Of a stretch of DNA of 13,945 nucleotides, positions 6,429 to 13,886 are shown in pieces. The stretch comes from an uncultured Mollicutes bacterium. GTDB lineage: Bacteria > Bacillota_I > Bacilli_A > RFN20 > CAG-288. A model generated the notes under the pieces. It was not told the DNA's origin. It saw nothing but the letters and a program-made list of their open reading frames with translations, and searched no databases. Within the stretch, counting starts at the first letter, position 1, and the number at the start of each line of letters is the position of its first letter. The stretch is from positions 1 to 13,945 of the forward strand of contig URQF01000025.1 of assembly GCA_900549915.1 (NCBI GenBank), read 5' to 3'. The position numbers were made by a program, and so were the translations under genes.

Positions 6429-7847
6429 TTCTTTAATTTGTTTTAGACGTTCTTGGATTGAGAAAGCATTATCAAGGGCCGTTTTTTCTTCTATGGTCAG
6501 ATTGAGGTTGTAGAAAAAGTAGATGAAACTGTAGAGCAAGGCATCCTGAGCGGAAGAAGACCTTTTCCTGAACTGTTCTATCTTTTCAAGGTTATGTTCA
6601 TTGTATTCGTCATTGAACAGATGGCTGAAGGCATCAAATAAGAAGATGGTCTCAGCAAGGTAGAAGGTTCCGCCAGGCCTTGATTTGTTCCTGTTTCTTC
6701 CTTTCCTATAGACTTCCCAGAAATCCTGTCTTCCACTGACATACTTCCTTAAGGAGGAGGCATTCTTCCTCCTGGATTTCTTCATGTTGCTGGGAGCTGT
6801 GTATTTGACTACGACATAGAAGACAGAACGGAGCTCATCCCGGATATGAGAAATATTGACTTGCCTTTGGTTATAGTTCTTTTTGTGGAAGGCCTTGATT
6901 ACTCTATTGATTCCCGAGATGATATTCCGGATATGGGAATCCGTTGGCATTTTATCATTTGGATACTTGTCATAAGTCTTTCGAATAATCGATTCATCAA
7001 TCCGGGCTACACTTGGTGTTATCTTAACCGCAGGAGATTTCTTTTTCTCTTCTTTTGTTCTAGGAAGAGAGTAGAGGCATTTTGTATCTTTGGTGATGAT
7101 TCTGTTAAGGCAGGCAAAGACAAAACCATTGGATGGAAGGATATATTTCGTGTTTCCTGCTTTATAAACACGTGCTTTTTCAATTGCGAAATGAGTTGTG
7201 TTCTCATTCTCAGAGGATTTCAGGAAAGAAGAAATCTTATAGAATTTGTCTTCCCCGTATACCCATTCTGGCATGGGAAAGAAATCCAATGGATAGTTCG
7301 AAAGGTTGAAAGAGGAGGATTTTTCAAGACGTGAGAGTTCTTTTGGCTCTAATTCTGGAATCAAAGAGAAAGGAATCGACTCTGGATTCTCATTGATTAA
7401 AGATTTCCTATCATCATCCCTGACAAAGCTATCAAAATAATCACCAGGATGCCTATAACCATCTTTGGCATAGGAAAAAACAACAAGCATTCGATTTGAA
7501 ATTTTATTGATCAAATCCTGGATGTTGTTTTTCTTGTATCCAAACTGCTTAAAAGCATCCACTTGGAATGCTTCACTCTGACTGAGACAGAAGAGATAAG
7601 AATCCCCGACTTTCTCTTTCGGCGGATTAAAATTCTTTGGAAAGTAAATCGGAGATAAGGAGCGGAAAAGAATGCTGGCATTGTTTTTTCCTTTGTTGTT
7701 TAGTTTATAGAAGCAGATAAGACAGAGGTTGCTTGGAATGTCGACTGCTGTGTGAACATAGGAAACTCGTGAAATCACAGGTCCGATATCTTTAGGATCT
7801 TTTTTGTTCATTTTCGATAAATCAGCAAGTGAAATTGATTTACTCAT
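6414..7847 (-). CDS. Unrecognised hypothetical protein, 477 aa
   Basis: I do not recognise a family. The product is lysine-, asparagine- and serine-rich and has no signal peptide or clear membrane segment. Its first ~170 residues look like mixed alpha/beta sequence (SNLCLICFYKL, MLVVFSYAKDGYRHPGDYF). A middle part (about 175-270) carries proline- and aromatic-rich segments. A lysine-rich hinge lies near 283-290, and the C-terminal half is basic and mostly helical, with a KKSRRK stretch. A soluble, possibly nucleic-acid-binding protein would fit, but this is a guess. I see no transposase, nuclease, helicase or toxin motif. The ATG at 7847 follows GAGGT after 3 bases. The gene stands alone, convergent to the adhE operon, with its own terminator. 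Arginine codons include AGG as in neighbours, which argues against very recent transfer. Confidence 0.75.
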   Translation of the reverse strand: MSKSISLADLSKMNKKDPKDIGPVISRVSYVHTAVDIPSNLCLICFYKLNNKGKNNASILFRSLSPIYFPKNFNPPKEKVGDSYLFCLSQSEAFQVDAFKQFGYKKNNIQDLINKISNRMLVVFSYAKDGYRHPGDYFDSFVRDDDRKSLINENPESIPFSLIPELEPKELSRLEKSSSFNLSNYPLDFFPMPEWVYGEDKFYKISSFLKSSENENTTHFAIEKARVYKAGNTKYILPSNGFVFACLNRIITKDTKCLYSLPRTKEEKKKSPAVKITPSVARIDESIIRKTYDKYPNDKMPTDSHIRNIISGINRVIKAFHKKNYNQRQVNISHIRDELRSVFYVVVKYTAPSNMKKSRRKNASSLRKYVSGRQDFWEVYRKGRNRNKSRPGGTFYLAETIFLFDAFSHLFNDEYNEHNLEKIEQFRKRSSSAQDALLYSFIYFFYNLNLTIEEKTALDNAFSIQERLKQIKEKAGK

Positions 7848-7866
7848 TGGACCTCGTATCTTATCT

Positions 7867-7895
7867 ATTGTAGTCGAAATCTATTAGAAAAAAGT
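7867..7895 (-). promoter_or_regulatory. Possible promoter of the 477-aa gene
   Basis: On the minus strand TACAAT (7867-7872) is a fair -10 box with only a weak -35 (ACTTTT, 7890-7895). The start would be near 7860, giving a leader of about 13 bases that includes the GAGGT ribosome binding site. Confidence 0.35.
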
Positions 7896-7920
7896 ATAAA
7901 TTCTTTTCTTCTTGAAAAAA

Positions 7921-7962
7921 CAGAAAAAGAAAACCAGCTGCTCTCTTTCGAAAAACAACTGG
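7921..7962 (-). terminator. Probable terminator of the phosphatase gene
   Basis: On the minus strand CCAGTTG (7956-7962) pairs with CAGCTGG (7934-7940), with one G-U pair, around a 15-base loop that can pair further inside. TTTTCTTTTTCTG follows. The stem is imperfect. Confidence 0.55.
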
Positions 7963-7989
7963 CCTTTGATTTACTATAAGAGGATAAAA

Positions 7990-8832
7990 CTATTCAAGAT
8001 AGTTGTCTCGCCTGTCTTCAATCCTTTCATCTGTGAACTGCATTTCATTGTGAAGGTAGGCATCCATTCCATTGTAGTTCTGATCAATATAGTCGAAGGC
8101 AGCACGGATGAAGTTCTCACGGACGCCGGCTAAGATTCCAACAGAATTGATCAAAGTCTCGTTCTTGATCTTGCATTCATTCCGGAGATAAGCCCTCTGG
8201 TATTCGGCTTTCTTCTTTGTGAAGATGTTGGTAAGAAGATAATCTTTAATGATTTCTTCTTTGTCCCTTCCTAATAAGGATAAAAGAAGACCAGTTCCAA
8301 TTCCGCAGCGATCTTTTCCGTCGGCACAATGGAATAGGCAGGCTCCTTCCTTGTTCTCATAGAGAGTATGAAGGAACTTACGGTATCCCTTTCGTCCAAG
8401 CTCTCCGGATACAAAGTAACGATAGGTGTGTTCCCTAGCATGGGTTACATCTCCGTTTGGATCTAGGTGATAGATAAAAGAGACAATTCCGGCAATGTTC
8501 TTATCCGGGATAGGATAGGCTTCATGTGGATGTTCGACCGGAAGCAGAGAGGTCAGACTCTCTTCGACTGAGAAATTAAGATATTTGACACCATCAATCG
8601 CAATCTCCGGTTTTGCAGCGGTTTCCTCAGGAGAACGGAAGTCGATATCATAGCGAAGATTCCTTTCTTCCTTCAGGAATTTAGCATCTTTCGCAGTGAT
8701 ATGAATCAGAGCATCCGAACGGATGAGCCGCTTCTCCTTGATTCTTCTTCCGTCTTTCCTTTGATACCCGCCTAAATCCCGGGTATTGATCGTTCCCTCT
8801 AAGGGAATAAAATTCGTTCCATTGATTTTCAT
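7990..8832 (-). CDS. Tyrosine/serine protein phosphatase (CX5R, Y_phosphatase3-like), 280 aa
   Basis: This resembles the bacterial tyrosine-protein phosphatases of the LipA/MptpB type, which remove phosphate from proteins or phosphoinositides by a cysteine mechanism. The family N-terminal motif NTRDLGGY is at residues 16-23 and RSD at 38-40. YDIDFRSPEE at 61-70 corresponds to the family DLRxxxE segment. The active-site P-loop FHCADGKDRCG is at 167-177, with nucleophile C169 and R175 completing CX5R. The usual threonine after the arginine (GKDRTG) is a cysteine here, C176. No signal peptide is visible, so it is probably cytosolic. The start at 8832 agrees with the family N-terminus, but no clear Shine-Dalgarno sequence precedes it; a perfect TATAAT lies 6 bases upstream. 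It stands alone between its own terminator and that of dnaJ. The natural substrate is unknown. Confidence 0.9.
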   Translation of the reverse strand: MKINGTNFIPLEGTINTRDLGGYQRKDGRRIKEKRLIRSDALIHITAKDAKFLKEERNLRYDIDFRSPEETAAKPEIAIDGVKYLNFSVEESLTSLLPVEHPHEAYPIPDKNIAGIVSFIYHLDPNGDVTHAREHTYRYFVSGELGRKGYRKFLHTLYENKEGACLFHCADGKDRCGIGTGLLLSLLGRDKEEIIKDYLLTNIFTKKKAEYQRAYLRNECKIKNETLINSVGILAGVRENFIRAAFDYIDQNYNGMDAYLHNEMQFTDERIEDRRDNYLE

Positions 8833-8838
8833 AAGCCT

Positions 8839-8844
8839 ATTATA
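8839..8844 (-). promoter_or_regulatory. -10 box of the phosphatase gene, leaderless arrangement
   Basis: A perfect TATAAT on the minus strand ends 6 bases before the ATG at 8832, so transcription would begin at or within a base of the start codon. No good -35 box is visible at the expected distance (an AGATTT-like sequence). Confidence 0.5.
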
Positions 8845-8904
8845 TCGGAAGAAAAATAGGAAAATCTAGGAAAGGAGGCAAAGAGGAAAAAGAAAGCGCA
8901 TGCA

Positions 8905-8941
8905 TTAAAAATACCTCTAGTCCAATCGGCTAGAGGTATTC
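8905..8941 (-). terminator. Rho-independent terminator of the hrcA-grpE-dnaK-dnaJ operon
   Basis: On the minus strand AATACCTCTAG pairs perfectly with CTAGAGGTATT around a 9-base loop (8921-8929), followed by a T-run. The stem begins 7 bases after the dnaJ stop. Confidence 0.93.
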
Positions 8942-8947
8942 CTCAAT

Positions 8948-10099
8948 CTACTTCTTTTTGTTGTTGAACTTGGACTTGAACCAGGAGAAGATTCCATTCG
9001 GTTTCTTGTTTTCGATTTCACCGAACTGCTGAATCAGATCCTTCTGTTCTTGAGTCAGACTCTTCGGGAATTTGACCTGGACCGTCACATATTCATCGCC
9101 CTTGCTATCTTTGTTTGGAAGAGTGATGCCGACCTTGCCCCTCTTCAGGGTCGTGCCAGCTTCCGTGCAGGAAGGAATATTCAAGTCGGCTTCTCCGTCT
9201 ACTGTCGGAACAGTGATTGTTGTTCCAAGCAAGGCATCCGTTACGGAGAGTGAAATATTAGTGTAGACATCAGCACCTTTGCGAACAAAGGTCTGACTTG
9301 GAGCAACTTCAATGACAAGAATCAAATCGCCATTTGGGCCACCATTGATTCCGACTTCACCTTTGCCTTGAATTCTCCTCTTATCACCAGTATCAACACC
9401 ATGCGGAATATTGACGGAAATCGTCTCTTTCTTTTCGACTCGTCCTTGTCCATGGCAGGTTTGGCACTTAGCAGTAATCTTTTTACCTGTTCCACCGCAA
9501 TCCGGGCAAGGTTCCTGCGTTTCGGCAACACCGAAAATCGTCTGGCGACGGGTGCGGACATAGCCGGCTCCACCACAAGTCGGACAGGTTTTGATGCTTG
9601 TTGAATCCTTTGCACCAGTGCCATGGCAGTCCGGACAGGTGTCTACATAAGTCAGAGGAATATCGACCTTGGTTCCATGGACGGCCTGATCAAAGGAAAG
9701 CTTGATTCGAATGGCTTTATCTTCGCCTTTTCTAGGCGTACGGCTCTGACGGGAAGAACGGGCTCCTCCTCCGAAGAACTGGGAGAAGATATCTCCGAAG
9801 TCTTCGAATCCTCCAAAGCCAGATGCATCCTGACCGTTGAAGTTCGCACTATTGAAACCGCCCATTCCGTTCTGGTCAAAAGCAGCTTGGCCGAATTGGT
9901 CATAGGCCTGACGCTTCTTTGGATCCGAGAGAACCTCGTAAGCTTCTGTGACCTCTTTGAAATGGGCAGGTGCATCAGCATCATGGTTCAAATCCGGGTG
10001 GTATTTTTTGGCTAGTTTACGATAGGCGCTTTTGATTTCATCTGCAGAGGCGTTCTTGTCAACGCCTAAAACCTCATAATAATCTCGCTTTTCTGCCAT
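8948..10099 (-). CDS. dnaJ: Chaperone protein DnaJ (Hsp40), type I
   Basis: DnaJ delivers unfolded clients to DnaK and stimulates its ATPase. The 383-residue protein has all the parts of a type I DnaJ. The J domain (1-70) has the HPD motif at 34-36, and a glycine/phenylalanine-rich region lies at about 71-115. The zinc centre has four CxxCxGxG repeats beginning at C155, C172, C198 and C212. The C-terminal substrate-binding domains (about 225-350) contain GVDTGDKRRIQGKG and PNGDLILVIEV, and a basic tail ends in KKK. The ATG at 10099 follows GGAGG with 7 bases of spacing. It is the last gene of the heat-shock operon, 54 bases after dnaK with a hairpin in the gap, and is followed by a strong terminator. 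Confidence 0.98.
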   Translation of the reverse strand: MAEKRDYYEVLGVDKNASADEIKSAYRKLAKKYHPDLNHDADAPAHFKEVTEAYEVLSDPKKRQAYDQFGQAAFDQNGMGGFNSANFNGQDASGFGGFEDFGDIFSQFFGGGARSSRQSRTPRKGEDKAIRIKLSFDQAVHGTKVDIPLTYVDTCPDCHGTGAKDSTSIKTCPTCGGAGYVRTRRQTIFGVAETQEPCPDCGGTGKKITAKCQTCHGQGRVEKKETISVNIPHGVDTGDKRRIQGKGEVGINGGPNGDLILVIEVAPSQTFVRKGADVYTNISLSVTDALLGTTITVPTVDGEADLNIPSCTEAGTTLKRGKVGITLPNKDSKGDEYVTVQVKFPKSLTQEQKDLIQQFGEIENKKPNGIFSWFKSKFNNKKK

Positions 10100-10120
10100 T
10101 TTGAGGCCTCCTTAGACAAA

Positions 10121-10145
10121 GAAGCCCGGGATTTGACCGGGCTTC
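10121..10145 (-). other. Intercistronic hairpin between dnaK and dnaJ
   Basis: GAAGCCCGG (10121-10129) and CCGGGCTTC (10137-10145) form a perfect 9-bp, GC-rich stem with a 7-base loop. On the minus strand the following sequence is TTTGTC, too poor in T for full termination. It may be a weak terminator, an RNA processing site or a 3' stabiliser that lowers dnaJ relative to dnaK. Confidence 0.7.
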
Positions 10146-10153
10146 CTTTTTGG

Positions 10154-12007
10154 TTACTTGTCTTTCTTCTCTTCGAAGGTGGCATCGACAACGTTGTCAT
10201 CCTTCTTTGCACTGGCGTTTCCACCAGCGTTCTGGCTGGAAGAGTTCGCCTCTGCCTGGCTATGAGCCTGGTAGACGGAGTTTGCAGCCTGCTGGAGCTG
10301 GGCAATCTTATTGCGGACAGCTTCTAAGTCATTTTTATCAAGATCAGCTTTGATTTCATCACGGATCTTGGTGGCCTGAGCCTTTGTATTCTCATCAATC
10401 GGATGATCTTTGTCGTTGATCTGATGATCGATGGAATCGATAAGCTGCTGAGCCTCATTGCGGGTATCAGCATCTTTCTTACGCTTATCATCATCGGCTT
10501 TGTGAGCTTCGGCTTCTTTGACCATCTTATCGATTTCTTCCTTGCTTAAACCGCTGGAGTTGGAAATCGTGATATGCTGCTCAGCATTGGTATCAAGGTC
10601 TTTTGCACTGACAGAGACAATGCCGTTGACATCGATGGAGAAAGTGACCTGGATGCGAGGAACACCACGCGGTGCCGGACGGATGCCTTCGAGTTTGAAC
10701 CGACCAAGGAACTTGTTATCGTTTGCCCTCGGACGTTCACCTTGGAAGACCTGAATTTCGACACCAGGCTGATTATCTTCGGCAGTAGAGAAAGTCTGCT
10801 GACGAGTCGTCGGAATGGTTGTGTTACGAGGAATAAGCGGAGTCCTGACGCCACCTAAGGTTTCAATACCTAAGGTCAGCGGAGTGACATCAAGGAGAAC
10901 AACGTCTTTGACATCACCACGGATGATACCGCCCTGGATAGCAGCACCGACAGAAACGGCTTCATCCGGGTTAACGGACTGATTCGGTTTCTTGCCGTTG
11001 TTTAAACGGGTAATCCTATCGACAACAGCCGGCCTACGAGTAGAACCACCGACTAAGATGATATCGTCAAGGTCGGTAACAGATAATTTAGCATCCGAGA
11101 GAGCTTTCTCAAACGGAGTCTCGCAACGATCTAACAGATTGCGGGTGAGATCCTGGAATTTTGCACGGGTAAGCGTGGTTTCGAAGTTGACCGGTGCTCC
11201 ATCCTTAAAGCCAATATACGGTAAGGAAATGATTGTCTCAGTCTGGCTGGAAAGGTTGATCTTAGCTTTTTCAGCTTCGTCACGGAGACGCTGAAGGGTC
11301 GGACGATCCTTCGGATTATCACGGGTAATAACAATACCGCACTGCATCTGGATTTCAGACCTGAGCCAATCCCTGACGGCATTATCCCAGTCATCGCCGC
11401 CAAGATTAGTATCACCAGAAGTGGAGAGAACTTCGAAAGTACCATCACCGATATCCAGGATGGAGACATCGAGAGTACCACCACCTAAATCGAAAACCAT
11501 AATCTTGCCGGATTTCTTGCTGTCCCTACCATAAGCAAGAGCAGCAGCAGTCGGCTCAGAGATAACACGGACAACATCAAGACCAGCAATCGTGCCAGCA
11601 TTCTTTGTTGCCTGACGCTGATCATCGTTGAAGTAGGCAGGGCAGGTGATAACTGCTTTCTTGACACTCTGTCCTAAGAACTTCTCGGCATAGGATTTCC
11701 TGTAGCTTAAGATTTTTGCTGAAATCTCTTCCGGAGTGAAGTCCTTGTTGAGGCAAGCGATATGGGTGAGATCACGGGTACCCATCTTACGCTTGATGGA
11801 ATGAACTGTGTCTGGATTCGTTAAAAGCCTACGCTTGGCGGCATTGCCGACAATTTCCTCTCCATCTGGTTTAAAGGAAACAACAGACGGACAGGTATTG
11901 GTGCCTTCGGGTGAAGGAATGACTTTAACGTTATGATCATCCTGCCTATAAGAAACAACTGAGTTTGTAGTACCTAAATCGATACCTAAGATTACTTCTT
12001 TTGCCAT
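10154..12007 (-). CDS. dnaK: Chaperone protein DnaK (Hsp70)
   Basis: This is the ATP-driven Hsp70 that binds exposed hydrophobic peptides, working with DnaJ and GrpE. The 617-residue protein opens with GIDLGTTNS (8-16), the phosphate-binding motif. It has VFDLGGGTLDVSILD at 171-185, ILVGGSTRRPAV at 317-328, and the interdomain linker VVLLDV near 369-374. The beta substrate-binding domain runs to about 485, the helical lid to about 580, and a flexible tail ends VVDATFEEKKDK. After SIKRKMGT (70-77) it lacks the roughly 24-residue insert found in diderm DnaKs, which supports a monoderm host. The ATG at 12007 follows GGGAGG by 10 bases. It starts 24 bases after the grpE stop and is heat-inducible through HrcA/CIRCE upstream of hrcA. 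Confidence 0.99.
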   Translation of the reverse strand: MAKEVILGIDLGTTNSVVSYRQDDHNVKVIPSPEGTNTCPSVVSFKPDGEEIVGNAAKRRLLTNPDTVHSIKRKMGTRDLTHIACLNKDFTPEEISAKILSYRKSYAEKFLGQSVKKAVITCPAYFNDDQRQATKNAGTIAGLDVVRVISEPTAAALAYGRDSKKSGKIMVFDLGGGTLDVSILDIGDGTFEVLSTSGDTNLGGDDWDNAVRDWLRSEIQMQCGIVITRDNPKDRPTLQRLRDEAEKAKINLSSQTETIISLPYIGFKDGAPVNFETTLTRAKFQDLTRNLLDRCETPFEKALSDAKLSVTDLDDIILVGGSTRRPAVVDRITRLNNGKKPNQSVNPDEAVSVGAAIQGGIIRGDVKDVVLLDVTPLTLGIETLGGVRTPLIPRNTTIPTTRQQTFSTAEDNQPGVEIQVFQGERPRANDNKFLGRFKLEGIRPAPRGVPRIQVTFSIDVNGIVSVSAKDLDTNAEQHITISNSSGLSKEEIDKMVKEAEAHKADDDKRKKDADTRNEAQQLIDSIDHQINDKDHPIDENTKAQATKIRDEIKADLDKNDLEAVRNKIAQLQQAANSVYQAHSQAEANSSSQNAGGNASAKKDDNVVDATFEEKKDK

Positions 12008-12031
12008 AAATGATTTTCCTCCCTTGTGGTT

Positions 12032-12667
12032 TTATTTAACTTCTATCGTATCGTCTTTCTTCTCTTCTTTCTTTTCTGCCTTTTTCACGGTTGTGACAAC
12101 GCTGGCAGCACGGAGAAGATGATCATAGAGTTTGTAGCCTTTCCTATAAACTTCCGCTACTTTATTTTCATCATCGGCTTCGACCGTGGAGAGAGCCATC
12201 CTCGTATGAGGGTTGTATTCATCCCCGACTTTCGGGTCAATGATCTCGACATGAGCTTGCTTCAGTGAGTTGAGCAGTTTATTGTGAATCCTCTGGAATC
12301 CTTCCTTGTAACGCTTCGTGGCATCGTCTTTCGGAGTTGCCCTTAAGGACCTATCGAAGCTATCCAAGGTCGGAATCAGTTCTTCAATCAAGGATTTCTG
12401 TGCGTATTTTTTGAAGTCTTCGTTTTCTTTCTCAAGCTGCTTCCGGGTGTTGGCCCTGTCCGCATAGGCTTCATAGTATTTGTTCTTCCAGGAATCTTTT
12501 TCTTTATCTGCTTCTTCAAACTGCTTTTGATAGCCGTCTGCTTTCTTTTTCAGCTCTTCGTTTTCCTGCTTGAGGCGGTTAACGAGAGCCTGCAGCTCGC
12601 TATCTTTCTGTTTGGCTTCTTCTGCCTGTTGTGGCTCATTTGATTTCTTTTCTTTTTCTTCGCTCAT
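12032..12667 (-). CDS. grpE: Nucleotide exchange factor GrpE
   Basis: GrpE releases ADP from DnaK as a dimer and acts as a thermosensor. The 211-residue protein has a charged, disordered N-terminus (1-25) and a long coiled coil (about 26-95, ELQALVNRLKQENEELKKK). A four-helix region contains LIPTLDSFDRSLRA, and the C-terminal beta domain carries the signature segment VGDEYNPHTRMAL with VYRKGYKLYDHLLRAASV. The start ATG at 12667 overlaps the hrcA stop as ATGA, with an AAGGAG ribosome binding site inside the hrcA end, so the two are probably translationally coupled. A lysine/glutamate-rich tail ends the protein. Confidence 0.97.
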   Translation of the reverse strand: MSEEKEKKSNEPQQAEEAKQKDSELQALVNRLKQENEELKKKADGYQKQFEEADKEKDSWKNKYYEAYADRANTRKQLEKENEDFKKYAQKSLIEELIPTLDSFDRSLRATPKDDATKRYKEGFQRIHNKLLNSLKQAHVEIIDPKVGDEYNPHTRMALSTVEADDENKVAEVYRKGYKLYDHLLRAASVVTTVKKAEKKEEKKDDTIEVK

Positions 12668-13770
12668 TTTCTCGCTCCTTTCTTTGCTGGGTTCTTCTTT
12701 GTAATTGACTTATTGACTTCCTGTACCGGCGTAATCGGAATCAAGGATGTTGAGCTTTGGTCGGGGGAGAAGAAATAATGGTCAAGCCTATAAGCAACAT
12801 AGTCGAGAGCAGCAAGAATCTTTTTGTAATCCCTGCGCTTAGGACCTACGACAGCAATCTGATCTTTTCCAACTGCCTTTGTGACAATCGCCCTATCGCC
12901 TTTTTGAACGTGGGTGAAGCCGACATTGGCATCTCCTAAGTCGTCGCTTTCTGCCAAAGAATGCGTCCTAGAAGAACCGTCTTGTAGAGTATCAATTGCA
13001 TTGACGAATGCTTGACGGTCATTCTGGAACTCTGGAAGGGTGAGTAGATTCTTCTGACCATAGACAGTCAGTTTCTTCCGGGCAAAGGAGATGAGAGCTT
13101 CAAGGAAGGCTTGGACTATCCTGCTTCCTTCCTTGCCATACCTCTGAATTGCCAGAGGCTTTAAGGCTTTCGTCTTGGCTTCCAGATCTGCAATCTTTGT
13201 TCCTGTCAAACGCATTGATAGGAAGTTGACTGCATTTTGCCTGGCAGTGAAGCTTTCGCCTTTCTGCCTGACAAAGGTCTTCTTTTCGACGTATCCGGAA
13301 TCGGTGATGAAGATGAACCTTGCACTCTTGTCGTTCAGGGATAAGAGTTGAATGGATACAAGGGACTCTTGGTCGGCTTTCGGACCTAAGACCACGGTTG
13401 CCATCTTTGTCCTTTCTGAAATCCTTTGACAGGATTTGGTTAGAACATCTTCAACAGACTTCGTATGGTCTTTTAGTACTTCCTGGAATTCACGCTGGAA
13501 TTCAAGCCCGACACTGCTTTCCGAATTCGTGCTGGATAGATGCTCGAGATAGTACTGGTATCCTTTGGAAGAGGGCCTTCTTCCGGAAGAGATGTGTTTC
13601 TTTTCCAGATATCCTTCTTCTTCAAGCTCTGCCCTAGCATTGCGGATGGTTGCAGAGGAACAATCCAGATGATAGTTTGCTAAAAGAGTTTTGCTTCCGA
13701 CTGGGATACCAGTCTTGATGAACTCTTCGCAGATGCATTTCAGGATTAAGTACTTTCGTGCACTCTTCAT
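12664..13770 (-). CDS. hrcA: Heat-inducible transcription repressor HrcA
   Basis: HrcA represses class I heat-shock operons by binding CIRCE and depends on the GroE chaperonin for activity. The 368-residue protein begins with a winged helix-turn-helix (1-75): GIPVGSKTLL, then the recognition helix SSATIRNARAELEEEG (38-53) and the wing GRRPSSKGYQYYL (63-75). The central GAF-like domain and the C-terminal part (GKDQIAVVGPKRRDYKKILAALDYVAYRL, in pieces typical of the family) complete it. It is slightly longer than most homologues (about 340-350) because of a lysine-rich tail. The ATG at 13770 follows GAGGAGG with 5 bases of spacing. It is first in the operon, which has CIRCE-like operators at its promoter, so it is autoregulated. 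Confidence 0.97.
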   Translation of the reverse strand: MKSARKYLILKCICEEFIKTGIPVGSKTLLANYHLDCSSATIRNARAELEEEGYLEKKHISSGRRPSSKGYQYYLEHLSSTNSESSVGLEFQREFQEVLKDHTKSVEDVLTKSCQRISERTKMATVVLGPKADQESLVSIQLLSLNDKSARFIFITDSGYVEKKTFVRQKGESFTARQNAVNFLSMRLTGTKIADLEAKTKALKPLAIQRYGKEGSRIVQAFLEALISFARKKLTVYGQKNLLTLPEFQNDRQAFVNAIDTLQDGSSRTHSLAESDDLGDANVGFTHVQKGDRAIVTKAVGKDQIAVVGPKRRDYKKILAALDYVAYRLDHYFFSPDQSSTSLIPITPVQEVNKSITKKNPAKKGARK

Positions 13771-13782
13771 CTTGGCCTCCTC

Positions 13783-13808
13783 TTAGCACTCGTTCTTTCA
13801 AGTGCAAT
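13783..13808. promoter_or_regulatory. CIRCE-like HrcA operator, downstream copy
   Basis: TTAGCACTC (13783-13791) is a perfect CIRCE half-site. After 8 bases comes a degenerate partner, AAGTGCAAT (13800-13808), matching GAGTGCTAA at 6 of 9 positions. It lies at the expected transcription start and abuts the hrcA ribosome binding site. Confidence 0.75.
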
Positions 13809-13812
13809 ATCT

Positions 13813-13840
13813 ATTATAGAGAACGAATTAGCAAATTCAA
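13813..13840 (-). promoter_or_regulatory. Sigma-A promoter of the hrcA operon
   Basis: On the minus strand TTGAAT (13835-13840), a 16-base spacer and a perfect TATAAT (13813-13818) place the start near 13806. The -35 lies inside the upstream CIRCE copy and the start lies inside the downstream copy. Confidence 0.85.
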
Positions 13841-13854
13841 GGTTTGAGTGCTAA
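13828..13854. promoter_or_regulatory. CIRCE operator, upstream copy
   Basis: TTAGCAAAT (13828-13836), exactly 9 bases, then GAGTGCTAA (13846-13854). The right half is perfect and the left half matches TTAGCACTC at 6 of 9 positions. It covers the -35 box of the hrcA promoter. Confidence 0.85.
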
Positions 13855-13886
13855 AAATATTTTTAAAGGGTGCGAAACACCCCTTT
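13850..13886 (-). terminator. Probable terminator of a minus-strand gene beyond the right edge
   Basis: On the minus strand GGGTG (13878-13882) pairs with CACCC (13868-13872) around a TTTCG loop, flanked by AAA and TTT with one bulged base and followed by an A/T-rich run with T tracts. The last ~60 bases of the window could hold the end of that gene, but the frame cannot be decided. Confidence 0.45.

Noticed and set aside
6846..7334. 162-codon plus-strand ORF inside the 477-aa gene
   Set aside because: It is antisense to a better-supported frame and looks like a reverse-strand shadow, with no ribosome binding site and no recognisable motif.
6307..7990. Insertion sequence carrying the 477-aa gene
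   Set aside because: No matching terminal inverted repeats or target duplication were found on both sides, and the protein has no transposase motif.
9623..10015. 130-codon plus-strand ORF inside dnaJ
   Set aside because: Shadow of dnaJ on the other strand.
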